Below the pieces are notes generated by a model. It made no database searches. It was not told where the DNA came from and worked only from the letters and a program-made list of their open reading frames with translations. 59,234 nucleotides of DNA. Origin: Myxococcota bacterium (GTDB lineage: Bacteria > Myxococcota_A > Polyangia > JAAYKL01). This document shows positions 1-7,946 of this stretch, in pieces. The translations under genes were made by a program, and so were the position numbers. Location of the stretch: positions 1-59,234 of the forward strand of contig JASJCT010000029.1 in the NCBI GenBank assembly GCA_030065855.1, written 5' to 3'. Each line of letters opens with the position of its first letter. Within the stretch, counting starts at the first letter, position 1.

Positions 1-459
1 GAGTGGCTGACCACAGTGGAGATGCAGTCGTATTTCGAATCGACAGGTGGGTATCGACAGTATATCGCCGAGGCCAAAAAGAAGCGGTCGCAGCCGCCAG
101 AGGGTTTCGAGAAGGTGACGTTCGATTCGCGGCAGTCGTCGAAAATACTAGTGGTGAAACAGGAGCCGGTTGGCCCCCGTATGGAAGTGGAACGGGCGTT
201 GGCAGCTGTGCAGGTAGTTTCGGGTTGCACGAGGGAAGAGATGTTGGAGCAGCGGCGGGGGCGAGGGGGAAATCCCTACAAAGCGCTGGCTGTCTGGTGG
301 CTCATTCATGGGGCTGGGTTGAGCAACATCGAGGCGGGTGCCGTATTGAAACTGAGTCCCACCGCGGTGAGTCATATTCTGATGAAACTGCGACAGAATC
401 CGAGTACCTACGCCGGTGGTCGGGTGAGGGAATGGATTAAGCTCCTAAAAGAGCAATAG
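1..459 (+). CDS. REP-associated (Y1-type) transposase, 3' part only
   Basis: The reading frame is open from base 1, so the 5' part, with the HUH/Tyr catalytic domain expected in this family, lies outside the window. What remains (about 152 residues) begins EWLTTVEMQSYF and ends in a basic helix-turn-helix region (NIEAGAVLKLSPTAVSHILMK) resembling the DnaA-like C-terminal DNA-binding domain of REP-associated tyrosine transposases (RAYTs). In known RAYTs the catalytic domain nicks hairpins of REP repeats and the C-terminal domain binds DNA. Palindromic G/C-rich repeats elsewhere in the window (near 15180 and 48350) could be its substrates, but this is inferred. A degraded copy cannot be excluded because the N-terminus is not visible. 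Confidence 0.6.
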   Translation, partial: EWLTTVEMQSYFESTGGYRQYIAEAKKKRSQPPEGFEKVTFDSRQSSKILVVKQEPVGPRMEVERALAAVQVVSGCTREEMLEQRRGRGGNPYKALAVWWLIHGAGLSNIEAGAVLKLSPTAVSHILMKLRQNPSTYAGGRVREWIKLLKEQ

Positions 460-649
460 GAAGGGTACGTCCCCTTATATTATATCTTCTATCAAAGAAC
501 AAAGACTGCGCTTTTTGCCGCTCTATAGTGCCGCAACCATCGGATCCCCAAGACCGAGCATCGCGTAGTGTCGTTTTCATCTCTACCTCGGCGTTTCCAA
601 TGTACGGAAATAGATGGAAGGGTCTTGTCTGCGGTCAAATTGGGAGTCT

Positions 650-1837
650 TCACTCCGCCAGGGCGAGGCGCGTTAAGGTGATATCGGGAAATAGTGGCCT
701 GGCGGTTGTGCCGAGGGAGTGATCTATCGTCTTTAAAAGAACTTCGTAGGGAATACCTTCTTCTGCACCTAGGATGATCGATGTCTCCTGGCTGTGATTT
801 TCCTTTAATTCCCTGAGCCGTTTTCTGAACGCATAAAAATTCCAGTCATCGTTCATCTTCGGAATATCGGGTTCTCCCGGGAAGAGGGTCATCCAGGGCA
901 GGCGAAAGTTGGGGCTGATTTTAAAGTGAAATCCCTTGCCGGTTATCGCCACGGTCAAATTGAGGTCTTCTACCGATAGTTCGCTTTCCGGTTGTCTGTG
1001 ACCGGGATAGTGGATATCCACTGGGGAGAGTAACTCTATTGGATCGCTAAACCCTCGCACGAGTGCGACATCGGGAAACAGCGGATCGCCCAAATTGTCG
1101 CGAAAGTAGCGCACCGTTTTGATCAAGATCCCATAGGGAATATGGTTCTCTGCCCCTAGGGTTATCGATGTCTTCTTGCTGTGAGGAATTTTTAGTTCCA
1201 GGAGCCGCTTTTTGAGTTCAGCAAAATCCCAGTCGTTGTCCCTTTTGGGAATTTCGGGATTTGTTGTGTAGACAGCACCCTTTAATCCGTGCAGACCGTG
1301 GTCGGGATTCGCTCTGAAGTAAAATCCCTGGTCGGTTATCACCACTACCAAACTGAGATTGTCACTTGATGTTTCACTTGGCGACGGCACAGGTGTGACG
1401 ACTGCCGCTGGTCCCTGTTCCAGGTTAGTATCTGCGTTTTTCAGGGACCGGGTCGGCCATATCAGCGTCCCTACGACGATGGCCAATCCTGCTGCGATGC
1501 CACATCCCATAGCCATTGACGCGAGGCCTTTTACCTTGGAACGTTTTTGGGGGGGCGCGATATGCATCACCTGCTCCACTCTTTGCCCAATCTCGACCAG
1601 AGCCGCGTCGATAGTATTGGCAATCCACTGCTCGCGGGCAAAAGGACTGGCCATAAAGCTGGGGGGGCCGGGGTGGTTATCGATGTCCATAAAACTCATG
1701 AGCTGCATTTCCAAAGGGCACCTGTCACAGGCGGACAAGTGCGTATTGATTTCTTTTTTCTGGACAGCTGAAAGCTCCTTGCCTGCGGGGTCAAGCGCGA
1801 TAAGCCTTTGTATTCTCTCACAAGCATCGTCTGTCAT
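650..1837 (-). CDS. Anti-sigma factor with two ExbD/TolR-like periplasmic domains
   Basis: This 395-residue protein has an N-terminal zinc-finger anti-sigma domain with an H33-x3-C37-x2-C40 motif, a membrane segment at about 103-127, and a Pro/Ser-rich linker. Two copies of a domain of about 100 residues follow (about 161-260 and 293-390). Each copy reads like the periplasmic domain of ExbD/TolR: a hydrophobic strand plus GF (VVVITDQGFYF; LTVAITGKGFHF), then IPK, DW(D/N)F, a K/R-rich helix, SI.LGAE..IPY, and LFPD near the end. It overlaps the upstream ECF sigma gene by 4 bases (ATGA), so the two are translationally coupled and it should hold that sigma factor at the membrane. The family links are known; the fusion is what stands out here. 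What the ExbD-like part senses is unknown. It has no ExbB/ExbD partner in the window. Confidence 0.8.
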   Translation of the reverse strand: MTDDACERIQRLIALDPAGKELSAVQKKEINTHLSACDRCPLEMQLMSFMDIDNHPGPPSFMASPFAREQWIANTIDAALVEIGQRVEQVMHIAPPQKRSKVKGLASMAMGCGIAAGLAIVVGTLIWPTRSLKNADTNLEQGPAAVVTPVPSPSETSSDNLSLVVVITDQGFYFRANPDHGLHGLKGAVYTTNPEIPKRDNDWDFAELKKRLLELKIPHSKKTSITLGAENHIPYGILIKTVRYFRDNLGDPLFPDVALVRGFSDPIELLSPVDIHYPGHRQPESELSVEDLNLTVAITGKGFHFKISPNFRLPWMTLFPGEPDIPKMNDDWNFYAFRKRLRELKENHSQETSIILGAEEGIPYEVLLKTIDHSLGTTARPLFPDITLTRLALAE

Positions 1838-2511
1838 TTTGTCGCTCCGATTTCCTTTGCCAGCGCCGTGAGTACCTTATCGGCAAAAAAGGCTTCGCGG
1901 AGCTGGGCTCGGCCCTTTTTGAGCCGATCTCGCACTGTGTGGGGATTCATTTCGGTCTTTGATGCGATTTCGGCAATTGAATACCCGAGCACGTGCCTGA
2001 GCACCACTACCAACCGCCGCTCTGGGTTGAGCGCTTCGAGTGCTGTAACGATCCGGCGCCAAATGCGCTCACGGGTAAGGGTCAAGTCATCGGTAGGTTC
2101 TTCGATACTGCCTTCAAAGTCTGAGTGTTGAGTCACGATTTTGGCCCTAAAAACCCTCTTATTCACGCGCCGCATGGTTACCCGTATCGCCACTGTTTCG
2201 GCCCAGCGATCGAGGGAGCCCTCTCGCTGAAATTTTCCAATCGATTTCAGAATCTCGATGAACGCATCTTGAACATAGTCGTCTGCATCGGGATCATTGG
2301 CCGCCAGGCACCGCACCGTGTGGCTCACCCGGTCGAGCAACCGTTCCACCAGTAACCAGCACGCATCCGCATTGCCGGACGCAGCCGCAGCGGCCAGCTC
2401 AGTGTCCGATCCAAACTGTTCTGGATCATCAAATTCGAAGGGCAATGGTTTTACTCCGCTCATACTATTCATATGACATTGACGCCGATTTTGGGGTGTC
2501 CCGAGAACCAT
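1834..2511 (-). CDS. ECF-family RNA polymerase sigma factor
   Basis: This sigma-70 family factor of the extracytoplasmic function group has 225 residues. Region 2 is visible at about 50-120, with the typical DADDYVQDAFIEIL stretch. Region 4 is visible at about 155-208 (LNPERRLVVVLRHVLGYSIAEIA, then a helix-turn-helix ending HTVRDRLKKGRAQLRE). There is no region 3, as expected for ECF factors. The start at 2511 gives the longest form; Met14 or Met17 are alternatives because no good ribosome binding site precedes any of them. The stop overlaps the start of the anti-sigma gene, the usual arrangement for a sigma/anti-sigma pair. Its targets are not known. The divergent lipoprotein at 2639 and its own promoter lie in the same 127-base intergenic region and are the first candidates. 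Confidence 0.88.
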   Translation of the reverse strand: MVLGTPQNRRQCHMNSMSGVKPLPFEFDDPEQFGSDTELAAAAASGNADACWLLVERLLDRVSHTVRCLAANDPDADDYVQDAFIEILKSIGKFQREGSLDRWAETVAIRVTMRRVNKRVFRAKIVTQHSDFEGSIEEPTDDLTLTRERIWRRIVTALEALNPERRLVVVLRHVLGYSIAEIASKTEMNPHTVRDRLKKGRAQLREAFFADKVLTALAKEIGATK

Positions 2512-2638
2512 TCCGATAGGTTTTTAGCCATTTTCGAGTTTCGTATTAAGATATTTCGAGGTTTGAGTTCGAATTATCCTAGCCTGGGAATATGATAGAG
2601 CTCATCAAGACTTACTTATTGAGAAACGAGGAGAGAAT

Positions 2639-3733
2639 ATGAAAAACAGTGCTTCGATGCTGACCATGTTGCTCCTTTGGGCGGCCTTCCCGCTCTTTGC
2701 TTGTAACAACAATGATGTGGCCGAAGGTGGAACAGACCTGGATATAGACATAGATGCGGATACAGACGCCGATACAGACGGAGATACGGACGGGGATACA
2801 GATGCAGATAGTGATGCTGATACTGATACTGATACTGATACTGATACAGCGAGCGATAGTGAGACTAGCACAAGTACTGATACAGATACCGAGACTGACC
2901 CTGATACGGATACAGGTACAGAGGTGGATGTCGTATCGGGAATCTATGCGGGCGGACCGATTTACTATAGCGAGGGGTCCATTGACGAGTTGCGCGCTTC
3001 GGGGTTTACCAATGTCATCGTCTGGACGATACACATCAATGCGGTCGGCGATTTAAACTTCAACGCTGAATTCCTTATTTGTAGCGATGGGGAATACGTG
3101 GGATATCTCATGTATCCTGATTTTCCAAGTGATATCGCCCGGCTGAAAACAGCCCCCACATCGGTGACCAGAATTGAGTTCGGCCTGAGTGCTTGGGGAT
3201 CCGCGACGTTCGATCATATACAGGACTTGGTGAACACCCAAGGTACTGGCCCGGACAGCATTCTCTACCGAAATTTCGAGGCACTGAAAAACCAGATACC
3301 TGAAATTGACGCGATCAACTTTGACGACGAGCAGACATACGATGTGAGCACGGCAACCGAATTTGCCATCATGCTGGCCGACCTGGGTTACAACGTAGCC
3401 CTGGTGCCATATGAGCAGTCTGACTTTTGGTCGAATCTAGCATCAAACACCAATGACGCGCGTCCTGGTACGGTCGATGCCGTATACCTTCAGTGCTATG
3501 CTGGCGGCGCCGGGAACAATCCATGCACCTGGGATGATTATTTCGATGGCATCCCGGTTTATCCAGGCCTGTGGGATAGGGATGACACCCCGGCCCAGGT
3601 CGAGGAACACATGAATACTTGGCAGGAACAGTGCGGCATCACCGGTGGGTTTATGTGGCTCTACGACGATTTTGATAATTCGAGCCTGGTCGCTGAATAC
3701 GCCGCCGCCATCGATACAGCGCTTTCTGAGTAA
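2639..3733 (+). CDS. Acidic-linker lipoprotein with a GH18-like domain
   Basis: A 364-residue secreted lipoprotein. The signal peptide ends in the lipobox LFAC, with Cys22 as lipidated residue. A linker of Asp-Thr/Asp-Ser repeats follows at about 33-98. The C-terminal domain (about 100-364) has GIYAGGPIYYSEGSIDELRASGF at its start and GGFMWLYDDFD near its end, a pattern of TIM-barrel glycosidase-like proteins. The segment D224-A-I-N227-F-D229-D-E231 matches the GH18 active-site pattern DxxDxDxE except for Asn at the second Asp, and the catalytic Glu is kept. GH18 relationship is my inference; the substrate is unknown. A strong GAGGAG ribosome binding site sits 5 bases before ATG. The gene is divergent from the sigma/anti-sigma pair. 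A second linker lipoprotein of the same style lies at 52703-53872. Confidence 0.75.
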   Translation: MKNSASMLTMLLLWAAFPLFACNNNDVAEGGTDLDIDIDADTDADTDGDTDGDTDADSDADTDTDTDTDTASDSETSTSTDTDTETDPDTDTGTEVDVVSGIYAGGPIYYSEGSIDELRASGFTNVIVWTIHINAVGDLNFNAEFLICSDGEYVGYLMYPDFPSDIARLKTAPTSVTRIEFGLSAWGSATFDHIQDLVNTQGTGPDSILYRNFEALKNQIPEIDAINFDDEQTYDVSTATEFAIMLADLGYNVALVPYEQSDFWSNLASNTNDARPGTVDAVYLQCYAGGAGNNPCTWDDYFDGIPVYPGLWDRDDTPAQVEEHMNTWQEQCGITGGFMWLYDDFDNSSLVAEYAAAIDTALSE

Positions 3734-3767
3734 ACAGCGCTGCGCCGAAGAGGAGTAACGCAATTCC

Positions 3768-5255
3768 ATGAGAATAAGCTGGCAAAAAGAGACGATTGAC
3801 AAGGTTCGCGCGGATCTCATCGTTGTGCCGTTTCGCAGCAGTGGACCCAATGCCGCGTTTGAAGTGCTAAATAAAAAATCAGAGGGTGCCTTTGCCGATT
3901 TGGCCGATACTGAGAAATTCAAGGGCGAGGTGGGCCAGATCACGGCTTGGCATGGCATCCTCAACCGCCGGCAAGTGCGCTATATCGCCGTGGGCATGGG
4001 TAGCGGTCGCATCAGACCTGAGACCTGGCAAGGGGGCATCGGGAAGGTCGTGCAATACGCAGCACGCCGTGGCCTGGGGTCAGTTGCGGTCTATGTCGAC
4101 GACACTGAACTGGAGTGCGCATTAGATCAAATCCACTGGACCGCCCAGGCGCTGCTTTTGGCAACCTATCGATTCAGAAGATACAAGACCACACCTCCCC
4201 CAGGGACAGCGCCGCCCAAGACCGGTACCTTGGGCATGCATCCGAGCGTGCGGTCTGACGCAAAATTTCGCGATGCCATTCGCCGTGCCAAAGTCGCCGC
4301 ATCCGGCGTGATCATGGCGCGGGATCTTTCCAATGAGCCGGCCAATATCCTCTCGCCGACTGAGTTTGCTGCACGGGCAAGGACGCTGGCCAAAGATCGG
4401 CATTTAAGGTGCAAGGTGTTGGACGCAGCAGCGCTGCGCCGATTGGGTATGAATCTTATCCTGGCAGTAGGGGCTGGGTCTGCTCGGCCGCCGTGTCTCG
4501 TCCACCTCACCTACACACCCCCTCGCAAAAAGAGAGCAACTGTAGCGCTCGTGGGCAAGGGTGTAACGTTTGACAGCGGCGGGTTGTGCATCAAGCCGCC
4601 GAGATCAATGTTCGCCATGAAGACCGATATGGCTGGCGCGGGCACAGTGCTTGGGATCCTGTCGACTCTTAAATCACTGGCCCTGCCCGTCGAAGTACAC
4701 GGCATTATTCCGCTGGCAGACAATGCCACTGGGTCTGATGCCATGCGGCCCGGAGACATTATAACGTCCCTGAGCGGCCAGACAGTGGAGGTGCTGAACA
4801 CCGATGGCGAGGGACGGCTTATTTTGGCTGACGCGCTCACCTATGCAAACCAGTTTGCACCCGATGTGATAGTGGACTACGCAACCCTGACTGGAGCCTG
4901 TGCCGTGGCTCTTGGACCGCATATTGGCGGTCTATTCACCCCGTCCGACAAACTCGCGAAGCAATATCTAGCCGCTGCAGATAGAACTGGCGAGCCATTC
5001 TGGCGGTTGCCCTTAAGCAGGACCCTCAAATCCGAGCTCAACAGCCACATCGCGGATATCAAAAACACACCCGGTCGCTACGGCGGAGCCATCTCTGCCG
5101 CGCTGTTTCTCAAACGGTTCGTCGCCAAGACACCTTGGATTCACCTGGATATCGCCGGCCCTGCCCGCGTCGAAAAGACAACAGATCTCTGCCCCAAAGG
5201 GGGTAGCGGGTTCGGCGTGCTGGCTGCACTCGAGTTTCTGAAGATACTGCCATAG
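3768..5255 (+). CDS. pepA: Leucyl aminopeptidase, family M17
   Basis: A cytoplasmic M17 metallo-aminopeptidase (two metal ions, usually hexameric) of 495 residues, the normal length. It releases N-terminal residues from peptides. The N-terminal macro-like domain covers about 1-160 and the catalytic domain about 170-495. Visible family motifs are VGKGVTFDSGG (262-272, containing the metal-binding Lys and Asp), KTDMAGA (285-291) and NTDGEGRL (344-351). The last is usually NTDAEGRL, so Ala is replaced by Gly, a mild change; the metal-binding Asp and Glu and the Arg are kept. The gene starts 34 bases after the lipoprotein and has GAGGAGTAACG upstream of its ATG. It may be co-transcribed with the lipoprotein, but there is no functional link visible. 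Confidence 0.93.
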   Translation: MRISWQKETIDKVRADLIVVPFRSSGPNAAFEVLNKKSEGAFADLADTEKFKGEVGQITAWHGILNRRQVRYIAVGMGSGRIRPETWQGGIGKVVQYAARRGLGSVAVYVDDTELECALDQIHWTAQALLLATYRFRRYKTTPPPGTAPPKTGTLGMHPSVRSDAKFRDAIRRAKVAASGVIMARDLSNEPANILSPTEFAARARTLAKDRHLRCKVLDAAALRRLGMNLILAVGAGSARPPCLVHLTYTPPRKKRATVALVGKGVTFDSGGLCIKPPRSMFAMKTDMAGAGTVLGILSTLKSLALPVEVHGIIPLADNATGSDAMRPGDIITSLSGQTVEVLNTDGEGRLILADALTYANQFAPDVIVDYATLTGACAVALGPHIGGLFTPSDKLAKQYLAAADRTGEPFWRLPLSRTLKSELNSHIADIKNTPGRYGGAISAALFLKRFVAKTPWIHLDIAGPARVEKTTDLCPKGGSGFGVLAALEFLKILP

Positions 5256-5303
5256 GATTCGAATTTATCTGAAAAGAACGTCTAGAAATGTTATCTTTAA
5301 AAT

Positions 5304-5534
5304 ATGATGACTGAGACCTCGACGAATAACAGAAAAACAGCGCGCCTTTGCCTGGCCTTTGAGTTATTCGAAGCAGGTCTTGAAATAATGCGTCAGAATC
5401 TCAAGCGCAGGTATCCAGGCTGCGGTGTAAACGAGATTGAACGCATGTTAGAGGAGTGGCTCCTTGAGAGAGATGGTGCTCCTCATGGCGACGTAAGTGG
5501 TCGCATTTTCAAGCCTGCCAAGCTGAAAAAATAG
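5304..5534 (+). CDS. Putative antitoxin of the Rv0078B-like type
   Basis: A small 76-residue protein, mostly helical and charged, with the pattern RLCLAFELFEAGLEIMRQNL...RRYPG followed by a helix LEEWLLER. This resembles short antitoxin-like proteins (Rv0078B-related) that precede nucleotidyltransferase toxins. The next gene, 7 bases downstream, is exactly such a nucleotidyltransferase, and this order supports a toxin-antitoxin pair. Two ATG codons (5304 and 5307) are possible; no strong ribosome binding site is visible. There is no recognisable DNA-binding domain, so autoregulation cannot be read from the sequence. The assignment rests on both similarity and context. Confidence 0.6.
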   Translation: MMTETSTNNRKTARLCLAFELFEAGLEIMRQNLKRRYPGCGVNEIERMLEEWLLERDGAPHGDVSGRIFKPAKLKK

Positions 5535-5541
5535 CGATCTC

Positions 5542-6147
5542 ATGAACCGCCTCAGTCAATGTTTGCAATCAATATCGATTTTGTTGAAAGAGCGCGAGAT
5601 ATCATTCGCGCTTGTCGGTGGTATTGCAGTATCTGCTCAAGCTGAACCTCGATTCACAAGAGACGTGGATTTGGCAGTGGATATACCAAATGATAGAGAC
5701 GCAGAAGCGCTGATCCGTCACCTGAGAACGCTCGATTATCACGTACTAGCGATTGTCGAACAGGAAGCCACGAATCGGCTATCGACTGTCAGAATGACAT
5801 CCTCGACCGAGGGTGAGGAAGGCATCGTCATCGACCTCTTGTTCGCTTCCTCTGGAATTGAAGCTGAAGTCGTCGCTCAAGCCGAAGCATTGGATGTGTT
5901 TGAGAATCTGCAAATTCCTGTTGCCAAGGTGGGGCATCTCATTGCACTGAAAATTCTATCACGGGACGATAGCGAAAGACCACAGGACGCTGCAGATCTC
6001 AAGTCACTTATCAAGATGGCCAGTGATGAAGAAATAAACAGAGCCGAAGTCGCATTAAAGAACATTCAAGTGCTTGGATTCCATAGGGACAGAGACCTAT
6101 TGCGCTTGTTTGAAAGTGCTTTGGAGACCTTTTCACCGGTCTCCTAA
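5542..6147 (+). CDS. Nucleotidyltransferase of the AbiEii/MenT toxin type
   Basis: A 201-residue minimal nucleotidyltransferase. The signature is LVGGIAVSAQAEPRFTRDVDLAVDI (residues 24-48): GG at 26-27 followed by the metal-binding DxD pair D41 and D43. The third expected acidic residue is probably in IVIDLLF (about 96-100). Proteins of this family act as toxins by transferring nucleotides to tRNA or other targets, paired with an antitoxin in an upstream gene; here the small gene at 5304 takes that position. Known members of the family inhibit growth by modifying the tRNA acceptor stem; whether this one does so is inference. A 7-bp stem-loop overlaps the stop codon. Confidence 0.75.
   Translation: MNRLSQCLQSISILLKEREISFALVGGIAVSAQAEPRFTRDVDLAVDIPNDRDAEALIRHLRTLDYHVLAIVEQEATNRLSTVRMTSSTEGEEGIVIDLLFASSGIEAEVVAQAEALDVFENLQIPVAKVGHLIALKILSRDDSERPQDAADLKSLIKMASDEEINRAEVALKNIQVLGFHRDRDLLRLFESALETFSPVS
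6123..6144. terminator. Stem-loop at the convergent gene ends
   Basis: GGAGACC (6123-6129) pairs perfectly with GGTCTCC (6138-6144) around an 8-base loop. It lies at the very 3' end of the nucleotidyltransferase gene, 26 bases before the end of the convergent methyltransferase-glycosyltransferase gene. There is no T-run on either side, so it is only a candidate terminator or RNA-stabilising hairpin. Confidence 0.35.
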
Positions 6148-6169
6148 ACGCGAGACCAAAGATTTGACA

Positions 6170-7657
6170 CTACAGCGCACCACCGCGAAATAGCTTGAAG
6201 CGCCTGAACGCCAGGGCGGACATTTTTAATAGCAGTAGGCCGTGTCTGAAGCGGCTGATTTTGATTTCCCCGTATTCCCGATTTCGATATCTAATTGGAA
6301 TCTCTCGAATTTTAAGATTGAGCTTGGCCGCGCCAAAGAGCAGGTCAAAATCTCCAAACGGGTCGAAATCGCCAAAAAATGCCCGCCCCTGTTTGATGGC
6401 CTCGTAGTCGCTCTTGAACAGAACTTTGGTACCGCATAAGGTATCGGTGAGCCTTTGGTCGAGCAGCCAGGAAAAAGTAATACCAAAAAAGTGATTGGCG
6501 AGTGTATTGAGAAATCGCATTGCCTGATCCTCCATGGGGTAGACCAGGCGCGAGCCATTGATGAATTCACCCTTTCCCTCGACAAGGGCTTCGTAGAACT
6601 TGGGCAAGTCCTCGGGCCGCACAGTGATGTCGGCGTCGAGGATCATCAGGACGTCGCCTTTTGCAATGTCAAAGCCGATCCGAACGGCCTCTCCTTTCCC
6701 CTTGCCCGGCTGCGTGATCACACTGGCGCCGTCCAGATTGGGATTGAGCGTGTCGAGTTGCTGGATGCAGCGCTCGATTTCTTGGACAGTGCCATCTGTC
6801 GAGTGTCCGTCGACAAAAATGAGCTCTGTACCTTGGCCCATCTTGGGGACTGTGCGGAAGATCTCTTCTATATTTCCCCGCTCGTCCTTACAAGCGACGA
6901 TGACCGAAACCTTGTGGTCCCCGCGGTTCTCCGTAGTGGGGCATCGGCCGACGATGAACTCGTTGACGCAAAAGCGATTCAGTCCGGGTAAAGCACCCAA
7001 GTAGGCATTCAACGTATCGGACAGCAGGGGAATAACGACAGGAATAAGGAAATGCCGGCCCCACTTTATGGGATCGATGCCGGCGAGCTCGAGCAAATTG
7101 GCGAGATCTTCAATTTCGAGCCAGTTCTGTTCCCGTTGTCTTGGTTTGATTTTGAGCTGCTCGGCCAGCTTTACGAGTGGTCCCCACAGATAGTTGTAGT
7201 GGGTGATGATGATGCGCGTTCGCCTGTGGCACAGACCTGGGAGCTTGGTGAGCACCTGCTGGATGTCGACGAGTTCGCCAACGAGATTTGAGAGCAAGAT
7301 ATAATCAAACGTGCCCTCAATGGTCACGTCGTGTGCGTCCATTACCTGAAATTCTAGCTCGCTATGCCGGGATCTGGCGCGACGTATCATTTCTTCGCTA
7401 AAGTCAATCCCCACCCCCCTGCTTGGTTCGAGTGCGGCGAGCATATCCCCCAAGCCGCAGCCAATCTCGAGCACTGAGGCGTGCCTGGGAATGTTGAACC
7501 TGAGAAGCTTTTCCAGATGGCGGTTGTAGTGCCGCTTGAACGGACCAGGACGCTCGTAGGATGCGGCAACACTGTCAAAAAACAACCGCTTGGTTTGGTT
7601 GATTTTTTGGTCGCGCATCCCTATCGCTGGCGGTTCGGTTGTATTTAATGATTTCAT
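6170..7657 (-). CDS. Methyltransferase-glycosyltransferase family 2 fusion
   Basis: A 495-residue two-domain enzyme. The N-terminal half (about 25-190) is a class I SAM-dependent methyltransferase with motif I VLEIGCGLGD (62-71), an acidic residue after it (GVGIDFS) and DAHDV. The C-terminal half (about 245-480) is a GT-A family 2 glycosyltransferase starting KVSVIVACKDERGNIEEI, with ELIFVDGHSTDGT and the metal-binding DAD in MILDADITV. It resembles polyprenyl-phosphate sugar synthases (DPM1-like), which charge a lipid carrier with a sugar; no transmembrane helices follow. The substrate is unknown. It stands alone, divergent from the nqr operon across 289 bases. Fusing a methyltransferase to this glycosyltransferase suggests that one small molecule or glycan is modified by both activities, which is inference. 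Confidence 0.82.
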   Translation of the reverse strand: MKSLNTTEPPAIGMRDQKINQTKRLFFDSVAASYERPGPFKRHYNRHLEKLLRFNIPRHASVLEIGCGLGDMLAALEPSRGVGIDFSEEMIRRARSRHSELEFQVMDAHDVTIEGTFDYILLSNLVGELVDIQQVLTKLPGLCHRRTRIIITHYNYLWGPLVKLAEQLKIKPRQREQNWLEIEDLANLLELAGIDPIKWGRHFLIPVVIPLLSDTLNAYLGALPGLNRFCVNEFIVGRCPTTENRGDHKVSVIVACKDERGNIEEIFRTVPKMGQGTELIFVDGHSTDGTVQEIERCIQQLDTLNPNLDGASVITQPGKGKGEAVRIGFDIAKGDVLMILDADITVRPEDLPKFYEALVEGKGEFINGSRLVYPMEDQAMRFLNTLANHFFGITFSWLLDQRLTDTLCGTKVLFKSDYEAIKQGRAFFGDFDPFGDFDLLFGAAKLNLKIREIPIRYRNREYGEIKISRFRHGLLLLKMSALAFRRFKLFRGGAL

Positions 7658-7946
7658 ATTACCTCATTATTAACCGGAAATATTCCGGCCATCCCATCAC
7701 ACCTATTCTTATTTTAAAATCTCAATGACCGCCAGGTGCAAGATCCTTAATATGTCGAAAATGCATCGGAAATATTTCAGAACACTGTCGAAACTATCTG
7801 GTTCGAACCGGGGTGGCGTGATGTTTATATTTAAAAATTTTATTGATGATATAAACGGATTCGATTTGTGAACTGATAATTCTCAGTGTTGTTCGCTTAT
7901 GAACCGTGATATTAAGGCGGTCGATTTGCTCGTAGAGAGGAATAGT
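7658..7946. promoter_or_regulatory. Divergent intergenic region upstream of nqrA, with palindromes
   Basis: This A/T-rich stretch of 289 bases has no gene. It contains a perfect inverted repeat CCGGAA-ATA-TTCCGG (7674-7688) and a related site TCGGAAATATTTCAGA (7766-7781), which share CGGAAATATT. A palindrome GGTTCGAACC lies at 7800-7809. The two CGGAAATATT sites could be operators for one regulator controlling the glycosyltransferase and/or the nqr operon. No convincing -35/-10 pair could be assigned. Confidence 0.35.

Noticed and set aside
528..722. Plus-strand 64-codon frame
   Set aside because: No ribosome binding site or motif, and it runs into the convergent anti-sigma gene.
2605..2871. 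Minus-strand Ser/Val repeat frame
   Set aside because: Antisense to the linker of the lipoprotein at 2639, for which start, signal peptide and lipobox are clear.
7800..7809. tRNA T-arm-like GGTTCGAACC
   Set aside because: No cloverleaf, acceptor stem or anticodon arm around it; it is a short palindrome in the nqr leader.
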